Origin: Mimachlamys varia
Taxonomy: Eukaryota; Mollusca; Bivalvia; Pectinida; Pectinidae
Assembly: GCA_947623455.1 (NCBI GenBank)
Contig: OX392532.1
Coordinates: forward strand, 8,622,501 to 8,686,500
Reading direction: 5' to 3'
Length of the DNA: 64,000 bases
Positions 36,990 to 49,400 of this stretch are shown piece by piece. Position 1 is the first letter of the stretch, and the number at the start of each line of letters is the position of its first letter. The notes under the pieces were generated by a model that saw only the letters and a list, made by a program, of their open reading frames with translations, searched no databases and was not told the DNA's origin. The position numbers and the translations under genes are program-made.

Positions 36990-38280
36990 GTATCGAGATA
37001 TGAAATAGTATAATGCATATTGTACCGAGCTGTGATACAATAAACATTGTACCGAGATGTGATACAATACATATTGTACCGAGATGTGATACAATACATA
37101 TTGTACCGAGCTGTGATACAATACATATTGTACCGATCTATGATACAATACATATTGTACCGAGATGTGATACAATACATATTGTACCGAGATGTGATAC
37201 AATACATATTGTACCGAGATGTGATACAATACATATTGTACCGAGATATGCCATACAATACATATTGTACCGAGATGTGATACAATACATATTGTACCGA
37301 GATGTGATACAATACATATTGTACCGAGATGTGATACAATACATTTTGTACCGAGCTGTGATACAATACATATTGTACCGAGATGTGATACAATACATAT
37401 TGTACCGAGATGTGATACAATACATATTGTACCGAGATGTGATACAATACATATTGTACCGAGCTGTGATACAATAAACATTGTACCGAGATGTGATACA
37501 ATACATATTGTACCGAGCTGTGATACAATACATATTGTACCGAGCTGTGATACAATACATATTGTACCGAGCTGTGATACAATACATATTGTACCGAGCT
37601 GTGATACAATACATATTGTACCGAGATGTGATACAATACATATTGTACCGAGCTGTGATACAATACATATTGTACCGAGCTGTGATACAATACATATTGT
37701 GCCGAGATGTGATACAATACATATTGTACCGAGATGTGATACAATACATATTGTACCGAGATGTGATACAATACATATTGTACCGAGATATGCCATACAA
37801 TACATATTGTACCGAGATGTGATACAATACATATTGTACCGAGATGTGATACAATACATATTGTACCGAGATGTGATACAATACATTTTGTACCGAGCTG
37901 TGATACAATACATATTGTACCGAGATGTGATACAATACATATTGTACCGAGATGTGATACAATACATATTGTACCGAGATGTGATACAATACATTTTGTA
38001 CCGAGCTGTGATACAATAATATTGTACCGAGATGTGATACAATACATATTGTACCGAGATGTGATACAATACATATTGTACCGAGATGTGATACAATACA
38101 TATTGTACCGAGATGTGATACAATACATATTGTGCCGAGATGTGATACAATACATATTGTACGGAGATGTAACATACAATACATATTGTACCGAGATGTA
38201 ACATACAATACATATTGTACCGAGATGTGATACAATACATATTGTACCGAGATGTGATACAATACATATTGTGCCGAGAT
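36990..38280. repeat. 27-bp satellite, first section of a 5.2-kb array
   Basis: About 47 copies of GATACAATACATATTGTACC plus GAGATGT. GAGCTGT and GAGATATGCC variants are interspersed. Each monomer holds the near-palindrome TACAATA-CA-TATTGTA. A private variant, CCGAGATATGCC, recurs at 37241 and 37783, and ACATTTTG at 37341 and 37883, both 542 bp apart, which shows a higher-order duplication of about 20 monomers. The 27-bp period keeps frames open. Confidence 0.96.
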
Positions 38281-41200
38281 GTGACATACAATACATATTG
38301 TACCGAGATGTGACATACAATACATATTGTACCGAGATGTGACAAACAATACATATTGTACCGAGATATGACGTACAATACATATTGTACCGAGATATGG
38401 CATACAATACATATTGTACCGAGATGTGACATACAATACATATTGTACCGAGATATGGCATACAATACATATTGTACCGAGATATGACATACAATACATA
38501 TTGTACCGAGATATGACATACAATACATATTGTACCGAGATGTGACTAAAAAATAATATTGTACCGAGATGTGACATACAATACATATTGTAACGAGATG
38601 TGACATACAATACATATTGTACCGAGATGTGACATACAATACATATTGTACCGAGATATGACATACAATACACATTGTACCGAGATGTGACATACAATAC
38701 ACATTGTACCGAGATGTGACATACAATACATATTGTACCGATAAGTGCCATACAATACATATTGTACCGAGATATGACATACAATACATATTGTACCGAG
38801 ATGTGACATACAATATATATTGTACAGAGATGTGACATACAATACATATTGTACCGAGATGTAACATACAATACATATTGTACCGAGATGTGACATACAA
38901 TACATATTGTACCGAGATATGATATACAATACATATTGTACCGAGATGTGACATACAATACATATTGTACCGAGATATGACATACAATACATATTGTACC
39001 GAGATGTAACATACAATATATATTGTACAGAGATGTGACATACAATACATATTGTACCGAGATATGATATACAATACATATTGTACCGAAATGTGACATA
39101 CAATATATATTGTACCGAGATGTGACATACAATACATATTGTACCGAGATGTGACATACAATACATATTGTACCGAGATGTGACATACAATACATATTGT
39201 ACCGAGATGTGACTAAAAATAATATTGTACCGAGATGTGACATACAATACATATTGTACCGAGATGTGACATACAATACATATTGTACCGAGATGTGACA
39301 TACAATACATATTGTACCGAGATGTGAGATACAATACATATTGTACCGAGATATGACAAACAATACATATTGTACCGAGATGTGATACAATACATATTGT
39401 ACCGATAAGTGCCATACAATACATATTGTAACGAGATATGACATACAATACATATTGAACCGAGATATGACATACAATAATATTGTACCGAGATGTGACA
39501 AACAATACATATTGTACCGATAAGTGCCATACAATACATATTGTACCGAGATGTGACATACAAAACATATTGTACCGCGATATGCCATACAATACATAGT
39601 GTACCGAGATGTGACATACAATACATATTGTACCGAGATGTGATACAATACATATTGTACCGAAATGTGACATACAATACATATTGTACCGAGATGTGAT
39701 ACAATACATATTGTACCGAAATGTGACATACAATACATATAGTACCGAATTGTGATATACAATACATATTGTACCGAGATATGCCATACAATACATATTG
39801 TACCGAGATGTGACATACAATACAGGCTGTACCGAGATATACCATACAATACATATTGTACCGAGATACAATACATATTGTACCGAAATGTGACACACAA
39901 TACATATTGTACCGAGATATGCCATACAATACATATTCTACCAAGATGTGATACAATACATATTGTACCGAGATGTGATACAATACATATTCTACCGAGA
40001 TGTGATACAATACATATTCTACCGAGATGTAACATACAATACATATTGTAAAGAGATGTGACATACAATACATATTGTACCTAGATGTGACATACAATAA
40101 ATATTATACCGTGATGTGACATTCAAAACATATTGTACCGAGATATGACATACAATACATATTGTACCGATAAGTGCCATACAATACATATTGTACCGAG
40201 ATATGACGTACAATACATATTGTACCGAGATATGGCATACAATACATATTGTACCGAGATATGGCATACAATACATATTGTACCAAGATATGACATACAA
40301 TACATATTGTACCGATAAGTGCCATACAATACATATTGTACAGAGATGTGACATACAATATATATTGTACCGAGATGTGATATACAATACATATTGTACC
40401 GAGATATGACATACAATACATATTGTACCGAGAAGTGACATACAATACATATTGTACCGAGATGTGACTAACAATAATATTGTACCGAGAAGTGACATAC
40501 AATACATATTGTACCGAGATATGACATACAATACATATTGTACCGAGATATGACATACAATACATATTGTACCGAGAAGTGACATACAATATATATTGTA
40601 CCGAGATATGACATACAATACATATTGTACCGAGATATGACATACAATACATATTGTACCGAGATGTGACTAAAAATAATATTGTACCGAGATGTGACAT
40701 ACAATACATATTGTACCGAGATGTGACATACAATACATATTGTACCGAGATGTGACATACAATACATATTGTACCGAGATATGACATACAATACACATTG
40801 TACCGAGATGTGACATACAATACACATTGTACCGAGATGTGACATACAATACATATTGTACCGAGATATGACATACAATACATATTGTACCGAGAAGTGA
40901 CATACAATACATATTGTACCGAGATATGACATACAATACATATTGTACCGAGATGTGATACAATACATATTGTACCGATAAGTGCCATACAATACATATT
41001 GTACCGAGAAGTGACATACAATACATATTGTACCGAGATGTGACATACAATACATATTGTACCGAGATATGATATACAATACATATTGTACCGAAATGTG
41101 ACATACAATACATATTGTACCGAAATGTGATACAATACATATTGTACCGATAAGTGCCATACAATACATATTGAACCGAGATATGACATACAATACATAT

Positions 41201-42235
41201 TGAACCGAGATGTGACTAACAATAATATTGTACCGAGATGTGACAAACAAAACATATTGTACCGAGATGTGATACAATACATATTGTACCGATAAGTGCC
41301 ATACAATACATATTGTACCGAGATATGACATACAATACATATTGTACCGAGATATGACATACAATACATATTGTACCGAGATGTGACATACAATACATAT
41401 TGTACCGAGATGTGACATACAATACATATTGTACCGAGATGTGACATACAATACACATTGTACCGAGATATGACAAACAATACATATTGTACCGAGATGT
41501 GACATACAATACATATTGTACCGAGATATGACATACAATACATATTGTACCGAGATGTGACATACAATACACATTGTACCGAGATATGACATACAATACA
41601 TATTGTACCGAGATGTGACATACAATACATATTGTACCGAGATGTGACATACAATACACATTGTACCGAGATATGACATACAATACATATTGTACCGAGA
41701 TGTGACATACAATACATATTGTACCGAGATGTGACATACAATACATATTGTACCGAGATATGACATACAATACATATTGTACCGAGATATGACATACAAT
41801 ACATATTGTACCGAGATATGACATACAATACATATTGTACCGAGATGTGACATACAATACATATTGTACCGAGATGTGACATACAATACATATTGTACCG
41901 AGATGTGACATACAATACACATTGTACCGAGATATGACATACAATACATATTGTACCGAGATGTGACATACAATACATATTGTACCGAGATGTGACATAC
42001 AATACATATTGTACCGAGATATGACATACAATATATATTGTACCGAGATATGACATACAATACATATTGTACCGAGATATGACATACAATACATATTGTA
42101 CCGAGATGTGACATACAATACATATTGTACCGAGATATGACATACAATACATATTGTACCGAGAAGTGACATACAATACATATTGTACCGAGATGTGACA
42201 TCAATGCATATTGTACCGAGATGTAACATAAATAT
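38281..42235. repeat. 29-bp satellite, second section
   Basis: About 135 copies of a 29-bp form in which GACATACAATACATATTGTA replaces GATACAATACATATTGTA, i.e. a two-base insertion relative to the 27-bp form. 27-bp copies reappear singly (for example near 39370 and 41270). Recurrent blocks contain GATAAGTGCC and GACTAAAAATAATATTG. Three 29-bp units make 87 bases, so a minus-strand frame rotates through all three registers without meeting a stop. This explains open frames of up to 976 codons. Confidence 0.96.
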
Positions 42236-42274
42236 AAAAAGACATAATATGTATTAAAACTGAATTTTACACCC

Positions 42275-42808
42275 AACTCACACTTTACGTTACACTTTAC
42301 ACCCAACTCACTCTTTACGTTACACTTTACACCCAACTCACACTTTACATTACACTTTACACCCAACTCACACTTTACGCTACACTTTACACCCAACTCA
42401 CACTTTACGCTACACTTTACACCCAACTCACACTTAACGTTACACTTTACACCCAACTCACACTTTACGTTACACTTTACACCCAACTCACACTTTACGT
42501 TACACTTTACACCCAACTCACACTTTACGCTACACTTTACACCCAACTCACACTTTACGTTACACTTTACACCCAACTCACACTTAACGTTACACTTTAC
42601 ACCCAACTCACACTTTACGTTACACTTTACACCCAACTCACACTTTACGTTACACTTTACACCCAACTCACACTTTACGCTACACTTTACACCCAACTCA
42701 CACTTTACGCTACACTTTACACCCAACTCACACTTTACGTTACACTTTACACCCAACTCACACTTTACGTTACACTTTACACCCAACTCACACTTTACGT
42801 TACACTCA
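42275..42808. repeat. 30-bp satellite, about 18 copies
   Basis: Units of TACACTTTACACCCAACTCA plus CACTTTACGT, nearly perfect; only ACGT/ACGC/ACAT, TTAACG and one CTCTTT change vary. It directly follows the 29-bp array after a 40-base spacer. In the minus frame it reads as a 10-residue repeat (CNVKCELGVK), which fuses artefactually to the frame of the neighbouring array. Confidence 0.95.
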
Positions 42809-44395
42809 TTTATCAGATCTGAGATCCTGATAAGAAAATGATTTAATTGATGTACAAAAAACATAAATCATTGTCCAGATGCACGCTTGACCAGTCACTT
42901 ATTCAGGGCACTGGGTGGTCAGTGTTCAGAAATCGCCCAGCTTACAATATCGACAATCTGTTACAGTCTACATGCCCTGTCCCACGTGGTCACAGACGGG
43001 CCCACTAATGACCTAAGGAGCCAACTTGTGACGTCATCCTGCGGGTATAAAGGATTGGGTTCCGGTACAGAGCTGTTTTGTTATCTCTATATGTTTCTTG
43101 GTAGACTTTGGCCTACACAATGTAGTCCTCCAAATAACAAGGATTTGAAAAAAAGAAGTTAAAACAGTTACATGATATTACAAATTCAAGAAAATATCAA
43201 GATATATGTCTAAGTTTGTTCTTTTTCGTCTTTTTTCAAATGAATTATGACACGGCGTAAAGCTGCTCGCGCGCCAGAAGACGTTGAGTATATATTGACC
43301 AGATGTGCGGGGCACATTAGCTTTGTCTAGATAAATAAGGCAAGTGATTTGTTAATTAGATAGATATACGCGGTTCTAAGACTCGGGCAATGTTTGAGGT
43401 ACGTCTGAAACACAGAAACTCAATACAAACGATCTTTTAATAACGTTATTTCACTTATTATATCATCTTTATTTTAATATCACATTGTCTACATATCTAC
43501 ATATAGATTCTGATAGAATTAACCGTCTCCCTGAAGTCACGCGCTCAAGAGAACCGTCACAAAACGCAGTGTTTATGTCTTCACTACAGTATCGCAAACC
43601 TACTCATCCAGGCTCCGTATCTAAAACCCATATTTTACTGTAGAAGTTAACTGTTTTGTCATAACTATGGCGACACGAGATTGTTTACATCTGCTAGCTC
43701 AAACACCACACAGCTAGGGCCTGTATATGTTCGTATATCATCGTACCGCTGACGTGTAGGAGTCACTCCCGCGGGATTTGGGTAGCTCTCAGTCGCCCCA
43801 ACAATGACCGCCCCCAACCTTTATCAACGCACTCTTTGTAGACTAGTTTTTTCAATGGCATTGTGTTTCGTGACCTAGCAATTGGATGTCTATTTCGAGG
43901 ACATAGAAGTAATATTATGTATATATAACAACAGATGTCAGTGTAACAATTTCTTAGTACACAAAGGTTTCCACTAAATTCGATATGTTTTAGAGTGAAC
44001 TATTGGGTAATGCACCATCGTATTAGCGGGAAAACGTACTTGGCATAGAAAGAGAGCGAGTAGATCATTACGTCACTTCTGGATTGCGTCATTCAGATCA
44101 CCTCGACTCGATCAGCGTTCATCATGGCATTAAGAACACCTCGGACAATATTCATTACGAGGGAAGGAACTGTAATCGGGGCGAGGCGATCAGAATGGTT
44201 CGTCATCGGTTAGTTTGCCGAATTGGGCGAGGTGTTCCGAATGGGTTTGCATATCACCCTGGTTACATGGTACAACTAAAAACTATGGTTACCGCGTAGT
44301 TCCGGTAGGCCCTCAAGGAATTCTAATTCAGACATTTGTTTATTGATCAACAAAGTATTAATTCAGTGGCTCAACTTTTCTTGATTATCAATTAC
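42809..44395. other. No recognised gene; promoter-like motif pair listed separately
   Basis: Mostly unique sequence. The open frame at 42887-43162 (plus) spans the CRE/TATA pair and has no recognisable domain. The frame at 44084-44299 also has none. The mariner remnant begins at the right edge. Confidence 0.4.
43029..43051 (+). promoter_or_regulatory. CRE octamer next to a TATA box (possible promoter)
   Basis: TGACGTCA at 43029-43036 is followed ten bases later by TATAAA at 43046-43051, in the order expected of a CRE-regulated TATA promoter on the plus strand. I see no convincing first exon downstream, so this may be coincidence. Confidence 0.25.
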
Positions 44396-44399
44396 CTTG

Positions 44400-45470
44400 A
44401 TACAAGGGCTGATTGATAACGTTGTAAGCCTTGTATTTAAGAAGTTACGCAGGGGTGTCCTTTTTCAGTCCTGCTATTCCCTGACAATTTAAGTGCTGTG
44501 TACAGGAAGACTGCTGTCTTTGGCCAGCTTATGTTGAAGAGGTAGCAATCAAAAGTATACAAGGCAGATGTCTTTTGCAAAATAGACAAAATCGCTGAAA
44601 GAGCAGTGATTCAATATTTGCATAAGAAAGGTCGAGAACCTAGGGATATCTATACCGATATGGTAACAACACCAGGTAATGATGTCCCTTCAAATGATGC
44701 AGTGACATTTAAAAGATCGGTGGCTGAATTTAAGCATGGCAGGCAGAGCCTTGGGGATGACGCCCGTCCTGGAAGGTCTGTTAATATTGCAACCCAAGAA
44801 AAGGCCAATAAAGTCCATGATATTATTATGGATGACAGGCGAGTTACAGAGAGATATATAGTTACTTTAGTAGTACATTATTAAGGAATGGGTACATTCC
44901 ATTCCTACGGAAGATCTTGCAATAAGAAAGCTCTCAGCCCGTTGAGAAAAGGCGACTTGTCGTATTTATAGACAGATCCCGCTAACTTTCTTCAGACGTT
45001 TGTGACTATGGATGAAACGTTGGTCCATCATTGCACCCCAGAGGCCAAACAACATGGAAACACCCTGATTCATCCGGCAAAGACTGTTCCATCAGCTTGG
45101 AAGATTATGAAATCGGTTTTCTTTGATGCTGATGGTTGAGTATCTGCTAAAGGGAAAACAAGCAATAGCACATAGTATGCATCACTTCTTACTAGGCATT
45201 TAAGATGAAATTTAAAACTCAGTAAAGGTGTGTTGATCCACCAGGACAATGCCCCTGTTCATAAGTCTGTCATTGACATGACTGCCATACACGATCGTAG
45301 CTTTGATCATCTGGCTTATTTGTCTCATCTTGCTCAATCAGACTTTCATCTATTTCTAAATTTGAAAAAGGCCATTTCCGGTACACACTTTCGGTCAGAT
45401 AATGATGTCATACATGCGATGGGGGACTTTCTGAACGAATCGAAGAGGGAAAATTTAAGGAAAAGATGAA
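44400..45470 (+). pseudogene. Mariner-family (Tc1/mariner) transposase pseudogene
   Basis: A decayed DNA transposon. The DNA-binding domain is at 44590-44870 (RAVIQYLHKKG, then FKHGRQSLGDDARPGR). The catalytic triad survives in one frame: first Asp in TMDETLVHH (45011-45013), second in HQDNAPVHKS (45245-45247), third in QSDFHLF (45341-45343). About 31 residues separate the last two, close to the 34 of DD34D mariners, which suggests a small deletion. In-frame stops lie at 44882, 44969, 45137, 45173 and 45206. Between 44905 and 44945 the conserved residues (IPTEDLAIRKLSAR) are in another frame, so two compensating shifts are present. The region before 44590 (AAGGGCTGATTGATAACG near 44403) probably belongs to its 5' end. 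The 3' end runs straight into a 21-bp satellite, and no 3' inverted repeat is seen. Confidence 0.85.
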
Positions 45471-45524
45471 TCATGGTAGTATGCACCGGATCACGGTAAC
45501 CTAACAGAAGACTGGGGTAACACA

Positions 45525-46445
45525 CATGTAACCAATAGTCGGAGTCACATAACAAATGGTTGGGGTCACATAACAAATGGTCGGGGTCACATAGCAAATG
45601 GTCGGTGTCACATAGCAAATGGTCGGGATAACAGAGGAAAACGTTGGGGTCACACAGAAAATGGTCAGTGTCAAATAACAAATAGTGGGGGTCACACAGC
45701 AAATGGTCGGGGTAACATATCAAATGGTTGGTGTCACATAGCAAATGGTCGGGGTCACATAGCAAATGGTCGGTGTCACATAGCAAATGGTCGGGGTCAC
45801 ATAGCAAATGGTCGGGGTCACATAGCAAATGGTCGGGGTCACATAGCAAATGGTCGGTGTCACATAGCAAATGGTCGGGGTCACATAGCAAATGGTCGGG
45901 GTCACATAGCAAATAGTCGGTGTCACATAGCAAATGGTCGGTGTCACATAGCAAATGGTCGGGGTCACATAGCATATGGTCGGGGTCACATAGCAAATGG
46001 TCGGGGTCACATAGCAAATGGTCGGGGTCACATAGCAAATGGTCGGTGTCACATAGCAAACGGTCGGGGTCACATAACAAATGGTCGGGGTCACATAGCA
46101 AATAGTCAGGGTCACATAGCAAACGGTCGTAAAAAATAGTCGGGGTCACATAACAAATGGTCGGGGTCACATAGCAAATGGTTGTGGTCACATAGCAAAA
46201 GGTCGGGGTCACACAGCAAATGGTCGGGGTCACATAGCAAATGGTCGGGGTAACATAGTAAATGGTCGGGGTCACATAACAAATGGCCAGGGTCACATAG
46301 CAAAGGGTCGGGGTAACATAACAAATGGTCGGGGTCACATAACAAATGGTCGGGGTCACATAACAAATGGTCGGGGTCACATAACAAATGGTTGAGGAAA
46401 CATAACGAAGATTTGGGGTAATATAACAAGGACCGGGATAACATT
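45525..46445. repeat. 21-bp satellite next to the mariner remnant
   Basis: About 43 copies of CGGGGTCACATAGCAAATGG plus T, with GGTGTC, AACAAATGG and other variants and a short irregular part near 46125. It starts where the 3' part of the mariner remnant would be and ends about 40 bases before the 36-bp satellite. Minus-strand frames reading LLCDPDH or TICYVTP are artefacts of the 21-bp period. Confidence 0.95.
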
Positions 46446-46484
46446 CGTCTTTGTCAATGGTACCAAGCAAAATATAAGTTAAAA

Positions 46485-49400
46485 TAGCCGACATAACTAA
46501 CCAGAACTCCCCTTGACAGATAGCCGACATAACTAACCAGAACTCTCCTTGACAGATAGCCTACATAACTAACCAGAACTCCCCTTGACAGATAGCCGAC
46601 ATAACTAACCAGATCTCCCCTTGACAGATATCCGACATAACTAACCAGATCTCCCCTTGACAGATAGCCGACATCACTAACCAGAACTCTCCTTTACAGA
46701 TAGCCGACATAACTAACCAGATCTCCCCTTGACAGATAGCCGACATAACTAACCAGAACTCCTCGTGACAGATAGCCGACATAACTAACCAGATCTCCCC
46801 TTTACAGATAGCCGACATAACTAACCAGAACTCCCCTTGACAGATATCCGACATAACTAACCAGAACTCCCCTTTACAGATAGCCGACATAACTAACCAG
46901 AACTCCCCTTTACAGATAGCCGACATAACTAACCAGAACTCTCCTTGACAGATAGCCGACATAACTAACCAGAACTCCCCTTTACAGATAGCCGACATAA
47001 CTAACCAGAACTCCCCTTGACAGATAGCCGACATAACTAACCAGAACTCCCCTTTACAGATAGCCGACATAACTAACCAGAACTCCCCTTTACAGATAGC
47101 CGACATAACTAACCAGAACTCCCCTTTACAGATAGCCGACATAACTAACCAGAACTCTCCTTGACAGATAGCCGACATAACTAACCAGAACTCCCCTTTA
47201 CAGATAGCCGACATAACTAACCAGAACTCCCCTTTACAGATAGCCGACATAACTAACCAGAACTCCCCTTTACAGATAGCCGACATAACTAACCAGAACT
47301 CTCCTTGACAGATAGCCGACATAACTAACCAGAACTCCCCTTTACAGATAGCCGACATAACTAACCAGAACTCCCCTTTACAGATAGCCGACATAACTAA
47401 CCAGAACTCCCCTTGACAGATATCCGACATAACTAACCAGAACTCCCCTTTACAGATAGCCGACATAACTAACCAGATCTCCCCTTTACAGATAGCCGAC
47501 ATAACTAACCAGAACTCTCCTTGACAGATAGCCGACATAACTAACCAGATCTCCCCTTGACAGATAGCCGACATCACTAACCAGAACTCTCCTTGACAGA
47601 TAGCCGACATAACTAACCAGAACTCCCCTTGACAGATATCCGACATAACTAACCAGAACTCCCCTTTACAGATAGCCGACATAACTAACCAGATCTCCCC
47701 TTTACAGATAGCCGACATAACTAACCAGAACTCTCCTTGACAGATAGCCGACATAACTAACCAGAACTCTCCTTGACAGATAGCCGACATCACTAACCAG
47801 ATCTCCCCTTGACAGATAGCCGACATCACTAACCAGAACTCTCCTTTACAGATAGCCGACATAACTAACCAGATCTCCCATTGACAGATAGCCGACATCA
47901 CTAACCAGAACTCTCCTTTACAGATAGCCGACATAACTAACCAGAACTCCTCGTGACAGATAGCCGACATAACTAACCAGAACTCTCCTTGACAGATATC
48001 CGACATAACTAACCAGAACTCCCCTTGACAGATATCCGACATAACTAACCAGATCTCTCCTTGACAGATAGCCGACATAACTAACCAGATCTCCCCTTGA
48101 CAGATAGCCGACATAACTAACCAGATCTCCCCTTGACAGATAGCCGACATAACTAACCAGATCTCCCCTTGACAGATAGCCGACATAACTAACCAGAACT
48201 CCCCTTGACAGATAGCCGACATAACTAACCACAACTCTCCTTGACAGATATCCGACATAACTAACCAGAACTCCCCTTGACAGATATCCGACATAACTAA
48301 CAAGAACTCCCCTTGACAGATAGCCGACATAACTAACCAGAACTCCCCTTGACAGATAGCCGACATAACTAACCAGATCTCCCCTTGACAGATAGCCGAC
48401 ATAACTAACCAGAACTCCCCATGACAGATAGCCGATATAACTAACCAGAACTCCCCTTGACAGATAGTCGACATAACTAACCAGAACTCTCCTTGACAGA
48501 TAGCCGACACAACTAACCAGAACTCCCCTTGACAGATAGCCGACATAGCTAACCAGAACTCTCCTTGACAGATAGTCGACATAACTAACCAGAACTCCCC
48601 TTGACAGATAGCCGACATAACTAACCAGAACTCCCCTTGACAGATAGCCGACATAACTAACCAGAACTCCTCGTGACAGATAGCCGACATAACTAACCAG
48701 AACTCCCCTTGACAGATAGCCGACATAACTAACCAGAACTCCCCTTGACAGATAGCCGACATAACTAACCAGAACTCCCCTTGACAGATATCCGACATAA
48801 CTAACCAGGACTCCCCTTTACAGATATCCGACATAACTAACCAGAACTCCCCATGACAGATATCCGACATAACTAACCAGAACTCCCCTTGACAGATAGC
48901 CGACATAACTAACCAGATCTCTCCTTGACAGATAGCCGACATAACTAACCTGATCTCTCCTTGACAAATAGCCGACATAACTAACCAGAACTCCCCTTGA
49001 CAGATATCCGACATAACTAACCAGAACTCCCCTTGAAAGATAGCCGACATAGCTAACCAGAACTCCCCTTGACAGATAGCCGACATAACTAACCTGATCT
49101 CTCCTTGACAAATAGCCGACATAACTAACCAGAACTCCCCTTGACAGATATCCGACATAACTAACCAGAACTCCCCTTGACAGATAGCCAACATAACTAA
49201 CCAGAACTCCCCTTGACAGATAGCCGACATCACTAACCAGAACTCCCCTTGACAGATAGCCGACACAACTAACCAGAACTCCCCTTGACAGATAGCCGAC
49301 ATAGCTAACCAGAACTCTCCTTGACAGATAGCCGACATAACTAACCAGAACTCCCCTTGACAGATAGCCGACATAACTAACCAGATCTCCCCTTGACAGA

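Noticed and set aside
37138..40068. 976-codon open frame on the minus strand and similar frames to 42864
   Set aside because: Produced by the 27/29-bp satellite; all three registers lack stops, so the frame rotates through the same 29-residue phrase. Not a gene.
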